Below are positions 24,426 to 33,341 of a stretch of 64,000 bases of DNA, piece after piece. The position numbers were made by a program, and so were the translations under genes. The notes under the pieces were generated by a model, which saw nothing but the letters and a program-made list of their open reading frames with translations, did not search any database and had not been told where the DNA came from. The DNA is from Mesorhizobium sp. WSM4306 (GTDB taxonomy: Bacteria > Pseudomonadota > Alphaproteobacteria > Rhizobiales > Rhizobiaceae), in contig NZ_VFTC01000031.1 in the NCBI RefSeq assembly GCF_007003975.1, positions 1 through 64,000 on the forward strand, in the 5' to 3' direction. How positions within the stretch are numbered: position 1 is the stretch's first letter; the number at the start of each line of letters is the position of its first letter.

Positions 24426-26201
24426 CTAGCTGGCGTTACCGAGTCCCGCGGCGCGCAACGCCTCGACCAGCCGCTCGGTCAGATCGGCGGGATATTTCCG
24501 CTCGGCGAAGGCCGCACGCGGGTCAGCGGCGAATTTCGGGAATTTGGTGGTCAGCTCATCCAGAAGCTTGGCCGCCAGCTGCTCGCGGCCGGCAGCCTTG
24601 GCGCCGATCAGCCGCGCCGCCAGATAATGCGATTTCATCGCCGTCGTGCGCAGCGACTCGCTGGCGATCGCGGCCTTGTTCATATCGCCCAGCATGAACT
24701 GTCCGGCGAAGAGCCCATAATCCCACCAGGTCGGGTGGCCGCTGAACGTCTCGACGGCGTGGGCAAGGATCGGTGTTCCCTCGGCATACTTGCCGGCGAA
24801 GATCAGGCCATAGCCGTAAGCGGCGGCCATGCTGAGGTCGTAGGGGTTGAGCTCATAGGCCTTGCGCATCCAGCGGATCGCTTCCTCGTTGTTGCCGAGG
24901 CGCGAGTAAAGGTAACCGTATGCGCGGTGCGCGTAGGGACTGGTCGGCCCCATCTGGATGGCGCGATGGGCAAAAGACATCGCTTGTTCGACCGTCGCGT
25001 CAGGCGGATAGGCGTAGTGGTCGCTCGCTGCCTCGAGATGGAGCGATGCCAGTTCTGAATAAACGAGCGACGATTTCGCGCCTTGGCTGGCAAGGTTTTC
25101 CAGACAACGATAGGCGGCCTCGTGGGTCTTGGTGCTCTGGTCGAGATAATATCTGTCGTTGAGGATCAGGCACCTCGTCAGCCTGGTCTGAATGCCGTTC
25201 TGTTCGATGTAACTGTAGAGCGGGCCGGCGGCGGGAATGGTCGAGCTGAGGATGGTGGCGATACGATCCTCGACAATACCGGGCGCGCTGTCGCCGGTCG
25301 TCAGATTGCGCGACAAAAGCACGCGGCCGGTCGCCACGCTCTGCAGCTCGAGCGTCACGTCACCTGCCATCGGTCCGGGCAGGACATCGAAAACGAAGCT
25401 GGTCGGGTCGGTGCTCGGGTCGCGGTTGCTGTCGGCGTCGCGGCCGATGAAGTCGATTGTGTCGAAACCGGCAAGACCGGCGCGCAGCGAGGCGGCGACG
25501 CGGCCTGCCTCGGGGCCGGTGGCCTTCACGGCGATGTAGATGACGGGCAGGGCTTCCACCGTCGGCGATGCGATGCTGCTCGTTGCGCCCGCCGTCTCGA
25601 CCGCCGCCGCCGGATCGCTGCCGGCAAGCACTGCGCCGCTGCCCTGGCGCAGGATGAGCACGCCCAGCATAAGGATGACCAGCGCCATCGCGCCCCAGAA
25701 GAAGTGCAAATGGCGCGCCAGGGAACGTCCAGGTTCCGCAACCGCCGACGCCATCGAGGCAACCGGGGGCGCGGCAAGAGCGGGGTCCTCGGGCGATCCG
25801 GGCAAGGCGGCTACCGATTGCGCCAGCGCCACCGACTCCTGCCCAACCGGCAGGCGGATGGCGTTGAGTTCATAGGACGGCACATAGCCGCCGCGCGGAA
25901 TGGCGATGCGGACCGGTTCGGCTACGCCCTCATTCGCGAAATAATGCTGGAGAAGTTCGCGCAGCCTGCCTGCCTGCACCCGGACCACCGCATCGGTCGA
26001 CGAATCGAAATCGCCGTCCTTGCCGAAGACGTCCATGGCGATCGAGAAACCCTTGAGCCTGTCGGCTTCGCCGGCTTGCTCGCGCTCCACTAGGTAGCGC
26101 AGCAACTTGCGTGCGCGCTCGGAACGTCCGAACGTTTCGCTGGCGAGCAGTCGCTCCAGTGTCTCGCGCACTGCGGGGGCGGCAGGCGTGGCATGCTGCA
26201 A
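24426..26201 (-). CDS. Winged-helix N-domain / TPR membrane protein
   Basis: This 591-residue protein has three parts. Residues ~5-110 form the DNA-binding-like domain that contains GFSIAMDVFGKDGDFDSSTD and VRVQAGRLRELL and ends IAIPRGGYVPSY. A membrane helix lies near 170-190 (FFWGAMALVILMLGVLIL). The remainder is periplasmic and carries TPR-like repeats (AYGYLYSRLGNNEEAIRWMR and neighbours). This resembles CadC/ToxR-style one-component regulators that sense outside and bind DNA inside. The start is TTG at 26201 after GAGAGGA. Target genes are unknown. Confidence 0.75.
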   Translation of the reverse strand: MQHATPAAPAVRETLERLLASETFGRSERARKLLRYLVEREQAGEADRLKGFSIAMDVFGKDGDFDSSTDAVVRVQAGRLRELLQHYFANEGVAEPVRIAIPRGGYVPSYELNAIRLPVGQESVALAQSVAALPGSPEDPALAAPPVASMASAVAEPGRSLARHLHFFWGAMALVILMLGVLILRQGSGAVLAGSDPAAAVETAGATSSIASPTVEALPVIYIAVKATGPEAGRVAASLRAGLAGFDTIDFIGRDADSNRDPSTDPTSFVFDVLPGPMAGDVTLELQSVATGRVLLSRNLTTGDSAPGIVEDRIATILSSTIPAAGPLYSYIEQNGIQTRLTRCLILNDRYYLDQSTKTHEAAYRCLENLASQGAKSSLVYSELASLHLEAASDHYAYPPDATVEQAMSFAHRAIQMGPTSPYAHRAYGYLYSRLGNNEEAIRWMRKAYELNPYDLSMAAAYGYGLIFAGKYAEGTPILAHAVETFSGHPTWWDYGLFAGQFMLGDMNKAAIASESLRTTAMKSHYLAARLIGAKAAGREQLAAKLLDELTTKFPKFAADPRAAFAERKYPADLTERLVEALRAAGLGNAS

Positions 26202-26362
26202 GTGTCGATCCTCTCGAAGTCGGCACAGGTTGAGGCGCAATCATATAGCGCCAGCACTTCCATTCAAGCATGCTTATGTTATGCGATCGCGTACCGCACC
26301 GAATAATTGCCGATGGTTAACACGAAAAAATCGCGATTTCCCCCCCGGCAAATGGGTGATTT

Positions 26363-26390
26363 CCGGGCGCCGCGGAGACACAGCGCCCGG
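26363..26390 (-). terminator. Hairpin after leuA
   Basis: CCGGGCGC (26363-26370) pairs with GCGCCCGG (26383-26390) just past the leuA stop codon. No U-run follows on the transcribed strand, so it may stabilise the mRNA end or act only weakly as a terminator. Confidence 0.5.
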
Positions 26391-26397
26391 CAAGATA

Positions 26398-28137
26398 TCA
26401 GCCAGCCTTGCGGTTGATGATACGGTTGGCAGCCGAAACAACGGCTTCCAGCGAGGCGGCGACAATGTTGGTATTGATGCCGGCGCCGAACAGCTTGCCG
26501 CCGGGATATTCCATCTCGACATAGGAGATCGCCGAGGCGTTCGATCCGCGCTGGAGCGAATGCTCGGAATAGTCGAGGACCGACATGTTGACGCCGACAT
26601 GGCGCGACAGCGCATCGACGAAGCCATCGATCGGGCCGGTGCCGGATCCAGTAATGGTCGTCTCCTTGCCGTTGTCGAGGATCACCGCCTCGACCACGCG
26701 CCGGCCTTTTTTCTCGGTATCAGGGTAGGTCTGATGGTCGAGGAATTTGAGCCGCGCGACGGGCTGGTCGACATAGGTCTCGAGGAAGCGGTCATGAATG
26801 CGCTTTGCCGGCACTTCCTTGCCTTCCGCGTCGGTGATCGCCTGGATCTCCTGGCTGAACTCGATCTGCAGATTGCGCGGCAGGTTGAGGCCGTAATCGG
26901 CCTGCAGCACATAGGCGATGCCGCCTTTGCCGGACTGTGAGTTGATGCGGATGATAGCCTCGTAGCTGCGCCCGACATCGGCCGGATCGATCGGCAGATA
27001 GGGCACTTCCCACACCGGCGTATTGGCCTTCTTCAGCGCCTTCATACCCTTGTTGATGGCGTCCTGGTGCGAGCCGGAAAAGGCGGTGTAGACGAGTTCG
27101 CCGACGTAAGGGTGGCGCTCGGGGATCTTCAGCTGGTTGGAATATTCGTAGACGTCCTTCATCCGGTTGATGTCGGAGCAATCCAGATGGGGATCGACGC
27201 CTTGGGTGTACATGTTGAGCGCCAGGGTGACGATGTCGACATTGCCGGTGCGTTCGCCATTGCCGAACAGCGTGCCTTCGACGCGGTCCGCACCCGCCAT
27301 CAGGCCGAGCTCGGTGGTGGCGATGCCGGTGCCGCGATCATTGTGCGGGTGCAGCGAAATCAACAGGTTTTCGCGGTTGTCGAGGTTGCGGCACATCCAT
27401 TCGATGCGATCGGCATAGATGTTGGGCGTCGACATTTCGACCGTCGACGGCAGGTTGATGATCAGCTTGTTGTCGGGTGTCGGCCTCACGATCTCGGTGA
27501 CGGCGTTGCAGATCTCCAGCGCGACTTCGAGTTCAGTGCCGGTAAAGCTCTCCGGCGAATATTCGAAGCGGTAACCGCCGCCGGCCTTCGCCGCCATGTC
27601 GGTGATCATCTTGGCTGCATCGGTGGCGATGCGCTTGATGCCGCCGACATCCTTCTCGAAGACGACGCGGCGCTGCAACTCGCTGGTCGAATTGTAGAAA
27701 TGCACGATCGGGTTGGTGGCGCCCTTGAGCGCCTCGAAGGTGCGGGTGATGAGTTCGGGACGGCACTGCACCAGCACCTGCAGCGAGACATCGGCCGGCA
27801 CATTGCCTCGTTCGATGCACCAGCGGGCGAAATCGAAGTCGGTCTGCGAGGCCGAGGGGAAACCGATCTCGATCTCCTTGAAGCCCATGTCGAGCAGCAG
27901 CGCGAACATGCGCGCCTTGCGCTCATGGCCCATCGGGTCGATCAGCGCCTGGTTGCCGTCGCGCAAATCAACCGAGCACCAGACCGGCGCCTTGTCGATG
28001 ACCTTGTTGGGCCAGGTGCGGTCGGTGAGGCCGACTGTCGGATAGGGCTGGTATTTGCGGGCGGCGCCCGGCATGTGGCCGGCCGCGCGTTTTACGCTTT
28101 CGGCTTCGCCGGATCGGATCTCTTCTCGTGCATTCAT
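26398..28137 (-). CDS. leuA: 2-Isopropylmalate synthase LeuA
   Basis: LeuA condenses acetyl-CoA with 2-oxoisovalerate in the first committed step of leucine synthesis. The 579-residue protein is the long form: TIM barrel with WCSVDLRDGNQAL, GFKEIEIGFPSASQTD and the metal motif HPHNDRGTG, then the C-terminal leucine-binding domain (about 440-570, with GPIDGFVDAL) for feedback inhibition. GGGAG precedes the ATG. A leucine-rich leader peptide upstream points to attenuation control. Confidence 0.96.
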   Translation of the reverse strand: MNAREEIRSGEAESVKRAAGHMPGAARKYQPYPTVGLTDRTWPNKVIDKAPVWCSVDLRDGNQALIDPMGHERKARMFALLLDMGFKEIEIGFPSASQTDFDFARWCIERGNVPADVSLQVLVQCRPELITRTFEALKGATNPIVHFYNSTSELQRRVVFEKDVGGIKRIATDAAKMITDMAAKAGGGYRFEYSPESFTGTELEVALEICNAVTEIVRPTPDNKLIINLPSTVEMSTPNIYADRIEWMCRNLDNRENLLISLHPHNDRGTGIATTELGLMAGADRVEGTLFGNGERTGNVDIVTLALNMYTQGVDPHLDCSDINRMKDVYEYSNQLKIPERHPYVGELVYTAFSGSHQDAINKGMKALKKANTPVWEVPYLPIDPADVGRSYEAIIRINSQSGKGGIAYVLQADYGLNLPRNLQIEFSQEIQAITDAEGKEVPAKRIHDRFLETYVDQPVARLKFLDHQTYPDTEKKGRRVVEAVILDNGKETTITGSGTGPIDGFVDALSRHVGVNMSVLDYSEHSLQRGSNASAISYVEMEYPGGKLFGAGINTNIVAASLEAVVSAANRIINRKAG

Positions 28138-28246
28138 CGTCGTTTCTCCCGGCGGCTCGCGGATCGGTCTTCGGACGGATTGGTGGCGAGCAGCGCCTTA
28201 CCAGATTTTCGTTCGCTTGATGTGAAGTGCCAATTTTGAACTGGCC

Positions 28247-28291
28247 AAGGAGCGTGCGCGTAAGCGGCGGTTCGACCGCCGGGCGCTCCTT
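28247..28291 (-). promoter_or_regulatory. leuA leader hairpin (probable attenuator element)
   Basis: Arms AAGGAGCG (28247-28254) and CGCTCCTT (28284-28291) enclose an inner stem GGCGG-TTCGA-CCGCC (28266-28280). On the leuA strand the 5' arm begins at the leader peptide's stop codon, so a ribosome finishing or stalling there would change this fold. No U-run follows directly, so it could be an intermediate hairpin and not the terminator itself. Confidence 0.6.
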
Positions 28292-28422
28292 CAGCGAACC
28301 CGGCGATCGCCGATAAGGCCGAGAAGAAGCAGGGTGGATGCCAGCGCGCGAACGGTCTCGCCGGCAAAGCCGGTCGGACGGGAAGCGACGGAGGAGGCGC
28401 GCGTGTTCATGTCGGTTTTCAT
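28291..28422 (-). CDS. leuL: leuA leader peptide
   Basis: This 43-residue frame (39 residues if it starts at the ATG at 28410) ends TLLLLGLIGDRRVR. Its leucine codons CTG-CTT-CTT-CTC, then GGC-CTT, lie just before the stop. It is too short and odd to be a normal protein, lies 150 bp before leuA and ends at a stable hairpin, as expected for ribosome-mediated attenuation by charged tRNA-Leu. The start is uncertain since neither ATG has a clear ribosome binding site. Confidence 0.7.
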   Translation of the reverse strand: MKTDMNTRASSVASRPTGFAGETVRALASTLLLLGLIGDRRVR

Positions 28423-28553
28423 ACAGGAGCGGCCATAGAGAGGCAAGTAGGCTGCCGTTTCGACCGCGCCCGAGCACTCTTCCCCATGCGCGGCAAATGC
28501 GCCAAACTTGCGAATGGCCGAGATCACAATGCTTCGCCGTCGAGGGGTCATCC

Positions 28554-29891
28554 ATGAATTTCGTTTTCTTCTCGCCGCATTTTCCCACCAACGGCGCCGA
28601 TTTCTGCGACCGGCTGAAGAAGGCCGGCGCTACCGTGCTCGGCATCGGCGACGCGCCCTATGAGGCGCTGGACGGCAAGCTGAAGGCTGCTCTGTCGGAA
28701 TATTACCGCGTCGCCGATATGGAGGATTACGATCCGGTGTTCCGGGCGATGGGCCATTTCATCCACAAATGGGGCCGCATCGACCGCTTCGAATCGCTCA
28801 ACGAGCATTGGCTGGAGCTGGAAGCCAATATCCGCACCGACTTCAACATCTACGGCACCAAGCTCGATTTCGTGAAGAACCTGAAGCGCAAGAGCCGCAT
28901 GCGCGCCTTCTTCCGCAAGAGCGGCGTCGACACCATCGCGCAGCGCAAATGCTCCGACCGGGCAGGCGCCATGACCTTCATCCGCCGCGTCGGCTATCCC
29001 GTGGTGGTGAAGCCCGATTCCGGTTCCGGCGCCTCGAACACCTTCAAGATTTCCAACGCCAAAGAGCTCAACCAGTTCTTCCGGGACAAGCCCGAGGACG
29101 TGACCTTCGTCATGGAGCAGTTCATCGAAGGACTGGTGGTGACCTATGACGGGCTGGTCAACCGTGACGGCGAGGTGGTGCTTGCGGCCAGCCACCGCTA
29201 CGACCAGAGCGTCATGGAGGTGGTCAACAAGGACCGCCACATGAGCTACACCTGCTTTCCAAAGATATCGCCGGCGGTGGAGGAGGCGGGCAGGAAAATC
29301 CTGAAGGCGTTCGACGTGCGTGAGCGCTTCTTCCACATCGAGCTGTTCGAAACCAAGGACGACCGTGTCATCGCGCTCGAGGTCAACATGCGGCCGCCCG
29401 GCGCCTGGATGACCGATGCGATCAACTACACGTTCGATATCGATGTCTATGCGGCATGGGCCGACATGGTGGTGAAGGATGCCGCCGGCGGACCCTACGA
29501 GGGCAAGTATTTCACCGCCTATGCCAGCCGCAAGCAGCACCTCCACTATTTGCACAGCCATGAGGACGTGCTAGCCGCGCATCGCGACAAGATCGTCCAC
29601 CATCAGCCGATAGAAAAGGTTTTCAGCCGCGCCATGGGAAATTACGCCTACCAGATGCGCTCGAAGGACGAGAGAGCGCTGCGCGAGGCCGGTCGTGTTC
29701 CCGACCTCACAAGGGCGGTTCTATCAGTTCGAGGATTCCGGCGGGGTGGGGGCGCTGGCCGAATTCATCGACACCGGCCGTATCCAGCTGTTTGCGGTCG
29801 ACGGCATCGATTCGGAATCTTTCTTCAACAAGCATGCCGACGCCGCCCACCGCATCGACCGCCACGAGGCTTATTTCCGCTATGTCCGTGA
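28554..29891 (+). CDS. ATP-grasp domain protein with aberrant C-terminus
   Basis: The first ~380 residues form an ATP-grasp ligase. A pre-ATP-grasp N-terminus (FVFFSPHFPTNGADF) is followed by PVVVKPDSGSGASNTFKI for nucleotide binding, VTFVMEQFIEGLVVTYDG and the metal-binding IALEVNMRPPGAWMTD. Such enzymes join a carboxylate to an amine or thiol; the substrate is unknown. From about 29690 the frame continues for ~66 arginine-rich residues, which are the neighbouring esterase sequence read in the wrong frame. The native C-terminus and stop codon therefore seem lost. Divergent from leuA. Confidence 0.75.
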   Translation: MNFVFFSPHFPTNGADFCDRLKKAGATVLGIGDAPYEALDGKLKAALSEYYRVADMEDYDPVFRAMGHFIHKWGRIDRFESLNEHWLELEANIRTDFNIYGTKLDFVKNLKRKSRMRAFFRKSGVDTIAQRKCSDRAGAMTFIRRVGYPVVVKPDSGSGASNTFKISNAKELNQFFRDKPEDVTFVMEQFIEGLVVTYDGLVNRDGEVVLAASHRYDQSVMEVVNKDRHMSYTCFPKISPAVEEAGRKILKAFDVRERFFHIELFETKDDRVIALEVNMRPPGAWMTDAINYTFDIDVYAAWADMVVKDAAGGPYEGKYFTAYASRKQHLHYLHSHEDVLAAHRDKIVHHQPIEKVFSRAMGNYAYQMRSKDERALREAGRVPDLTRAVLSVRGFRRGGGAGRIHRHRPYPAVCGRRHRFGIFLQQACRRRPPHRPPRGLFPLCP

Positions 29892-30381
29892 GGAGGCGTT
29901 GCCGCAGTTTTTGGCGACCGCCGAGCAAGCCAATGGCGGACGCAAGTTGAAGCCGCTGTTTACGGGCTGCTCTATGGGCGCCTACCATTCCTCGAACTTC
30001 ATCTTCCGCTTTCCAGAACTCGCCAGCGGCGTCATCGCGCTGTCGGGCGTCTATTCGGCGCGCGACTTCTTCGGCAAGGCGCTGGAAGGCGACATCTTCT
30101 ACAACTCGCCGCTCGACTATCTGCCCGGCATCGTCGACCCCAAGCTGCTGGCGCGGCTGAAGGCGCTGCGGATGATCTTCTGCTGCGGGCAGGGCGCCTG
30201 GGAAGAGCGCATGCTGGTCGAGACGCGCAAGCTGGAACAGATCCTGCGCGACAAATCGATTCCCGCCTGGGTCGACTATTGGGGCGGCGATGTCAGCCAT
30301 GACTGGCCGTGGTGGCACAAGCAACTGGTCTATTTCTTCGGCCGCTGGCTGGATGACGATCTGATGCATAGATTGGACTGA
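29689..30381 (+). pseudogene. 5'-truncated esterase-family alpha/beta hydrolase
   Basis: In the +1 frame relative to the ATP-grasp gene, readable protein begins abruptly with PVVFPTSQGRFYQFED and runs ~230 residues. It includes the nucleophile elbow TGCSMGAYHSS and the late GGDVSHDWPWWHKQL histidine region. Family members normally have roughly 25-30 residues before this point plus a start codon, and these are missing. GTG 29695 could serve as a start but would give an incomplete fold. A deletion joining the end of the ATP-grasp gene to the inside of this gene explains both abnormalities; an assembly error is the alternative. Confidence 0.7.
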
Positions 30382-30695
30382 TGACCACACCCGAGCCCAT
30401 CCGCCGTTTCGTCGGAGCCACCAATGAAGGTGACACCGAAGCGTTTCTCGACACGTTCGCGTCGGATGCATCCTTGACCGACTGGGGACGATCCTTCCAC
30501 GGCCGCGAGCAGATTGCGCGCTGGAACCAGTCCGACAATATCGGCGTGAAGTCCAATCTGCGCATTGTCCGTATCGCCGAGGCCGATGCCAGCTACCACG
30601 TCCGCATCGCCGTCAAAGGTGATGGCTTCAACGGCGAAGGGGACATGGTCTTCACGCTGGACGGTGACCGCATAGCGAGCCTGGTCATCAGCTGA
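30381..30695 (+). CDS. SnoaL/NTF2-like protein
   Basis: This 104-residue protein has the NTF2-like cone fold pattern: IRRFVGATNEGDTEAFLDTF, then a W-rich turn (LTDWGRSFHGREQIARW) and a sheet ending DGDRIASLVIS. Members are small isomerases, dehydratases or ligand binders; the role is unknown. Its ATG shares one base with the esterase stop codon (TGATG), so it is translationally coupled to that damaged gene. Confidence 0.82.
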   Translation: MTTPEPIRRFVGATNEGDTEAFLDTFASDASLTDWGRSFHGREQIARWNQSDNIGVKSNLRIVRIAEADASYHVRIAVKGDGFNGEGDMVFTLDGDRIASLVIS

Positions 30696-30707
30696 CGCTG
30701 CGCAAGG

Positions 30708-32243
30708 CTAGCCTTCCTGGCATACCGGCACAGGAACGGCTTCGTGCTCCACGGTCGATCCGCGGCGCAGGCCGAGGAAGACGACAAGCGCGGTGACGAT
30801 GGTGATTGCCGCCAGCACGATCAGCAGCCTGTCGAACGCCGTCTCGTAGGCCTGGATCAGGACCGTGGCTCCGGCTCCCGGCAGGCGGGCTGCTGCTTCG
30901 CCGACATTGCCGGTTACCAGCAGCTGGGCTGCCGCCGCCGCATCAACGGAAGACGCCGTTCCCTCGGCGGTGAGTCTCGTCGCCGTGAAACCCGACAGAA
31001 CGGCCATGACGATCGCCAGCGCCACGCCTTCGCAGGCGACGCGGGTGGTGTTGAAGATGCCGACCGCCATGCCGGCGCGCTCCTTCGGCACGACGCTGAC
31101 GGCAAGTCCGTCCATCAGCCCCCAGGGCAAAGCGATGCCGATGCCGATCAGCACCAGCGGCGCCACGAGGGCGATGGCGACCGGCGGCGTCAGGCTCAGC
31201 CAGACAAGGCCGGCGGCGGCAATCAACAGGCCGACGCCGCAGATCGTCGCCGGAGCGATCCAGCGCGCCACCTGGCCGGCAAGCAGAGGCAGGATCAACA
31301 GCGGTCCCGACAGGCAGATCATCAATTGCCCGGCCTCGATCTCGCTCATCCCCTCAATGCCGATGAAGCGGATCGGCAACAGCACGAGCAGGACGACGAA
31401 GCCATAGGCGGGGGCAGCCGCCAGAAACTGGACGCCGACGAAGCGGGGAAAGCGGAACAGCGAGAGATCGAGCATCGGCCGGCCCACGCGCCGCTCGACG
31501 ATGACGAAGGCGGCAAAGAAGAGCGCAGCGATGGCAAGCAGCCCGATCACGAGCGGATCGGTCCAGCCGCTCTGCGGCGCCTGAAGCACGCCGTAGGTCA
31601 GCGCGGCCAGCGCAATCGTGAAAGTGCCGGCCCCCGCCCAGTCGAGGCCAGTCGCATCGGGGTCGCGCGATTCCTTGATTGTGCCCAGACCCAGTAGCGC
31701 GGCGGCAATCGCAAGCACTGCCACCAGCACGAAGATCGACCGCCAGCCGAATGCTTCGATGATGAGGCCGGAGGCGATCGGACCGAAGGCGAGGCCAATG
31801 CCGAAACTGGTGCCGAGGAAGGAAAAGGCGCGCAACCGCAGTGACCCTTCGAATTCCTGGGCAAGCGCTGAGGCGCCGCCGGCGAAGGCGGCGGCACTGC
31901 CGAGCCCTTGCGCAGCCCGAAGTGTGTCGAACCAGACGATGTCAGGCGCCAGCATCGCGCCCAGCGTGGCCAGGACATAGAGGCCGAGGCCAACAATGAA
32001 CATCCGCTTGCGGCCATGATTGTCGGCGAGCGCGCCCAACGCCATCAGGGTGGCGCCAAAGGTCAGCATGAAGGCGTTCGTCACCCAGTTGAGCGCGATC
32101 GGGCTGCCGCCGAGATCGGCTGCGATGCGCGAGAGTGCGACGGCCGGGCCGGTGAAGGTCAAGGGCATGGTCATGGCGGCAAGGCATACCGACAGCAGAA
32201 CGAGCCATGGCGCGGCGGCGCCGTTTGTGGTCTTGGAAGTCAT
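30708..32243 (-). CDS. MFS transporter, DHA2 (14-TM) family
   Basis: This 511-residue protein has about 14 hydrophobic segments and the MFS loop motif GALADNHGRKRMF between helices 2 and 3. The length and long C-terminal half match DHA2-type drug:proton antiporters. Start 32243 follows AGGAAAA; the open frame upstream is shadow. It is divergent from a LysR regulator, a common layout for a substrate-inducible exporter. Confidence 0.92.
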   Translation of the reverse strand: MTSKTTNGAAAPWLVLLSVCLAAMTMPLTFTGPAVALSRIAADLGGSPIALNWVTNAFMLTFGATLMALGALADNHGRKRMFIVGLGLYVLATLGAMLAPDIVWFDTLRAAQGLGSAAAFAGGASALAQEFEGSLRLRAFSFLGTSFGIGLAFGPIASGLIIEAFGWRSIFVLVAVLAIAAALLGLGTIKESRDPDATGLDWAGAGTFTIALAALTYGVLQAPQSGWTDPLVIGLLAIAALFFAAFVIVERRVGRPMLDLSLFRFPRFVGVQFLAAAPAYGFVVLLVLLPIRFIGIEGMSEIEAGQLMICLSGPLLILPLLAGQVARWIAPATICGVGLLIAAAGLVWLSLTPPVAIALVAPLVLIGIGIALPWGLMDGLAVSVVPKERAGMAVGIFNTTRVACEGVALAIVMAVLSGFTATRLTAEGTASSVDAAAAAQLLVTGNVGEAAARLPGAGATVLIQAYETAFDRLLIVLAAITIVTALVVFLGLRRGSTVEHEAVPVPVCQEG

Positions 32244-32391
32244 GGGTTTTCCTATCTGAAGCAGGATCCGCCGGCCTGCCGCTGGGAGCGCGGCGCCGGT
32301 CGTGAAGACAAGATAGGCCCGCGACATTCCCAGAAAAATAGTATTAAATCTCCAGATATACCGGACTGAAACGCTCGAATGGAGAGATGCG

Positions 32392-33288
32392 ATGGAACGC
32401 CTCAACGGCCTTCTGGCCTTTGCCCGCACCGCCGAGTTCGGCAGTTTCATCGCCGCCGGCCGAACGCTTGGCATCTCGGCGTCGGCCGTCGGCAAGAGCG
32501 TCGCCAGGCTCGAGCAGGATCTCGGCGTGCGGCTGCTGCAGCGCAGCACGCGCCGCATCGGCCTGACCGAGGAAGGCAAGCTGTTCAGCGAGCGGGTGCG
32601 GCGCATCCTTGACGACATCGACGATGCCGAGGCGATGCTGTCGCGGACGCGAGAAACGCCGCATGGTCGGCTGCGCGTTTCGACGCCGATCGTGACCTAT
32701 CACCTGCTGTTGCCGGTGCTGTCGGAGTTCATGGCGCGCTATCCCGAAATCGAACTCGACATCGATTTCAACGATCGCATCGTCGACCTCATCGACGAAG
32801 GCGTCGACATCGCAATCCGCAGCGGCGAGCTGCCGGATTCGCGACTGGTGGCACGGCCGCTTGCGCCCTTCCGGCTGCTGTTGTGCGCAGCACCTTCCTA
32901 CATCGAGCGGCACGGCAACCCGAGCGGACCGGACGATCTCGTGAACCACTACGGCATACGCTTTCGGTTTCCAAACAGCGGCAAGCTGCAGGGTTGGCCG
33001 TTCATCGGCGGCAGTGTCGAGCCGCAGGTCCGCTCGATGCTGACCTGCAACAACACCGAGGCGCTGAAGGGCGCGACTATGGCCGGTCTCGGTATCAGCT
33101 CGATGCCCGATTTCCTGGTCCGCGAGGCGCTGCGCGATGGGCAATTGCGCACTGTGCTGGACGACCATGTCGACGGCCGCGGCCAGTTCCGGATGCTGTG
33201 GCCGTCAAATCGCCATTTGTCGCCGAAGGTGCGCGCTTTCGTCGATTTCCTTCCCGACAGGCTTGCCGCGACGCTGAACGGCTCGTAG
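32392..33288 (+). CDS. LysR-family transcriptional regulator
   Basis: The N-terminal helix-turn-helix is typical (FARTAEFGSFIAAGRTLGIS, AVGKSVARLEQDLGVRLLQR), followed by a periplasmic-binding-like effector domain (RLRVSTPIVTYHLLLPVLSEF onward), 298 residues in all. It belongs to the subgroup with DEGVDIAIRSGELPDS. It probably controls the divergent MFS exporter across the 148-bp gap, which contains ATCTCCAGAT near 32347-32356; the effector is unknown. Confidence 0.92.
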   Translation: MERLNGLLAFARTAEFGSFIAAGRTLGISASAVGKSVARLEQDLGVRLLQRSTRRIGLTEEGKLFSERVRRILDDIDDAEAMLSRTRETPHGRLRVSTPIVTYHLLLPVLSEFMARYPEIELDIDFNDRIVDLIDEGVDIAIRSGELPDSRLVARPLAPFRLLLCAAPSYIERHGNPSGPDDLVNHYGIRFRFPNSGKLQGWPFIGGSVEPQVRSMLTCNNTEALKGATMAGLGISSMPDFLVREALRDGQLRTVLDDHVDGRGQFRMLWPSNRHLSPKVRAFVDFLPDRLAATLNGS

Positions 33289-33341
33289 TCCTTCGCGGCG
33301 CCGATGGCGATGACGAAGACGGCGAGGACTAGCGCTGCTTC

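Noticed and set aside
29680..29700. Programmed frameshift joining ATP-grasp and esterase domains
   Set aside because: No slippery heptamer or following stem-loop is visible, and part of the esterase N-terminus is missing, which a frameshift would not explain.
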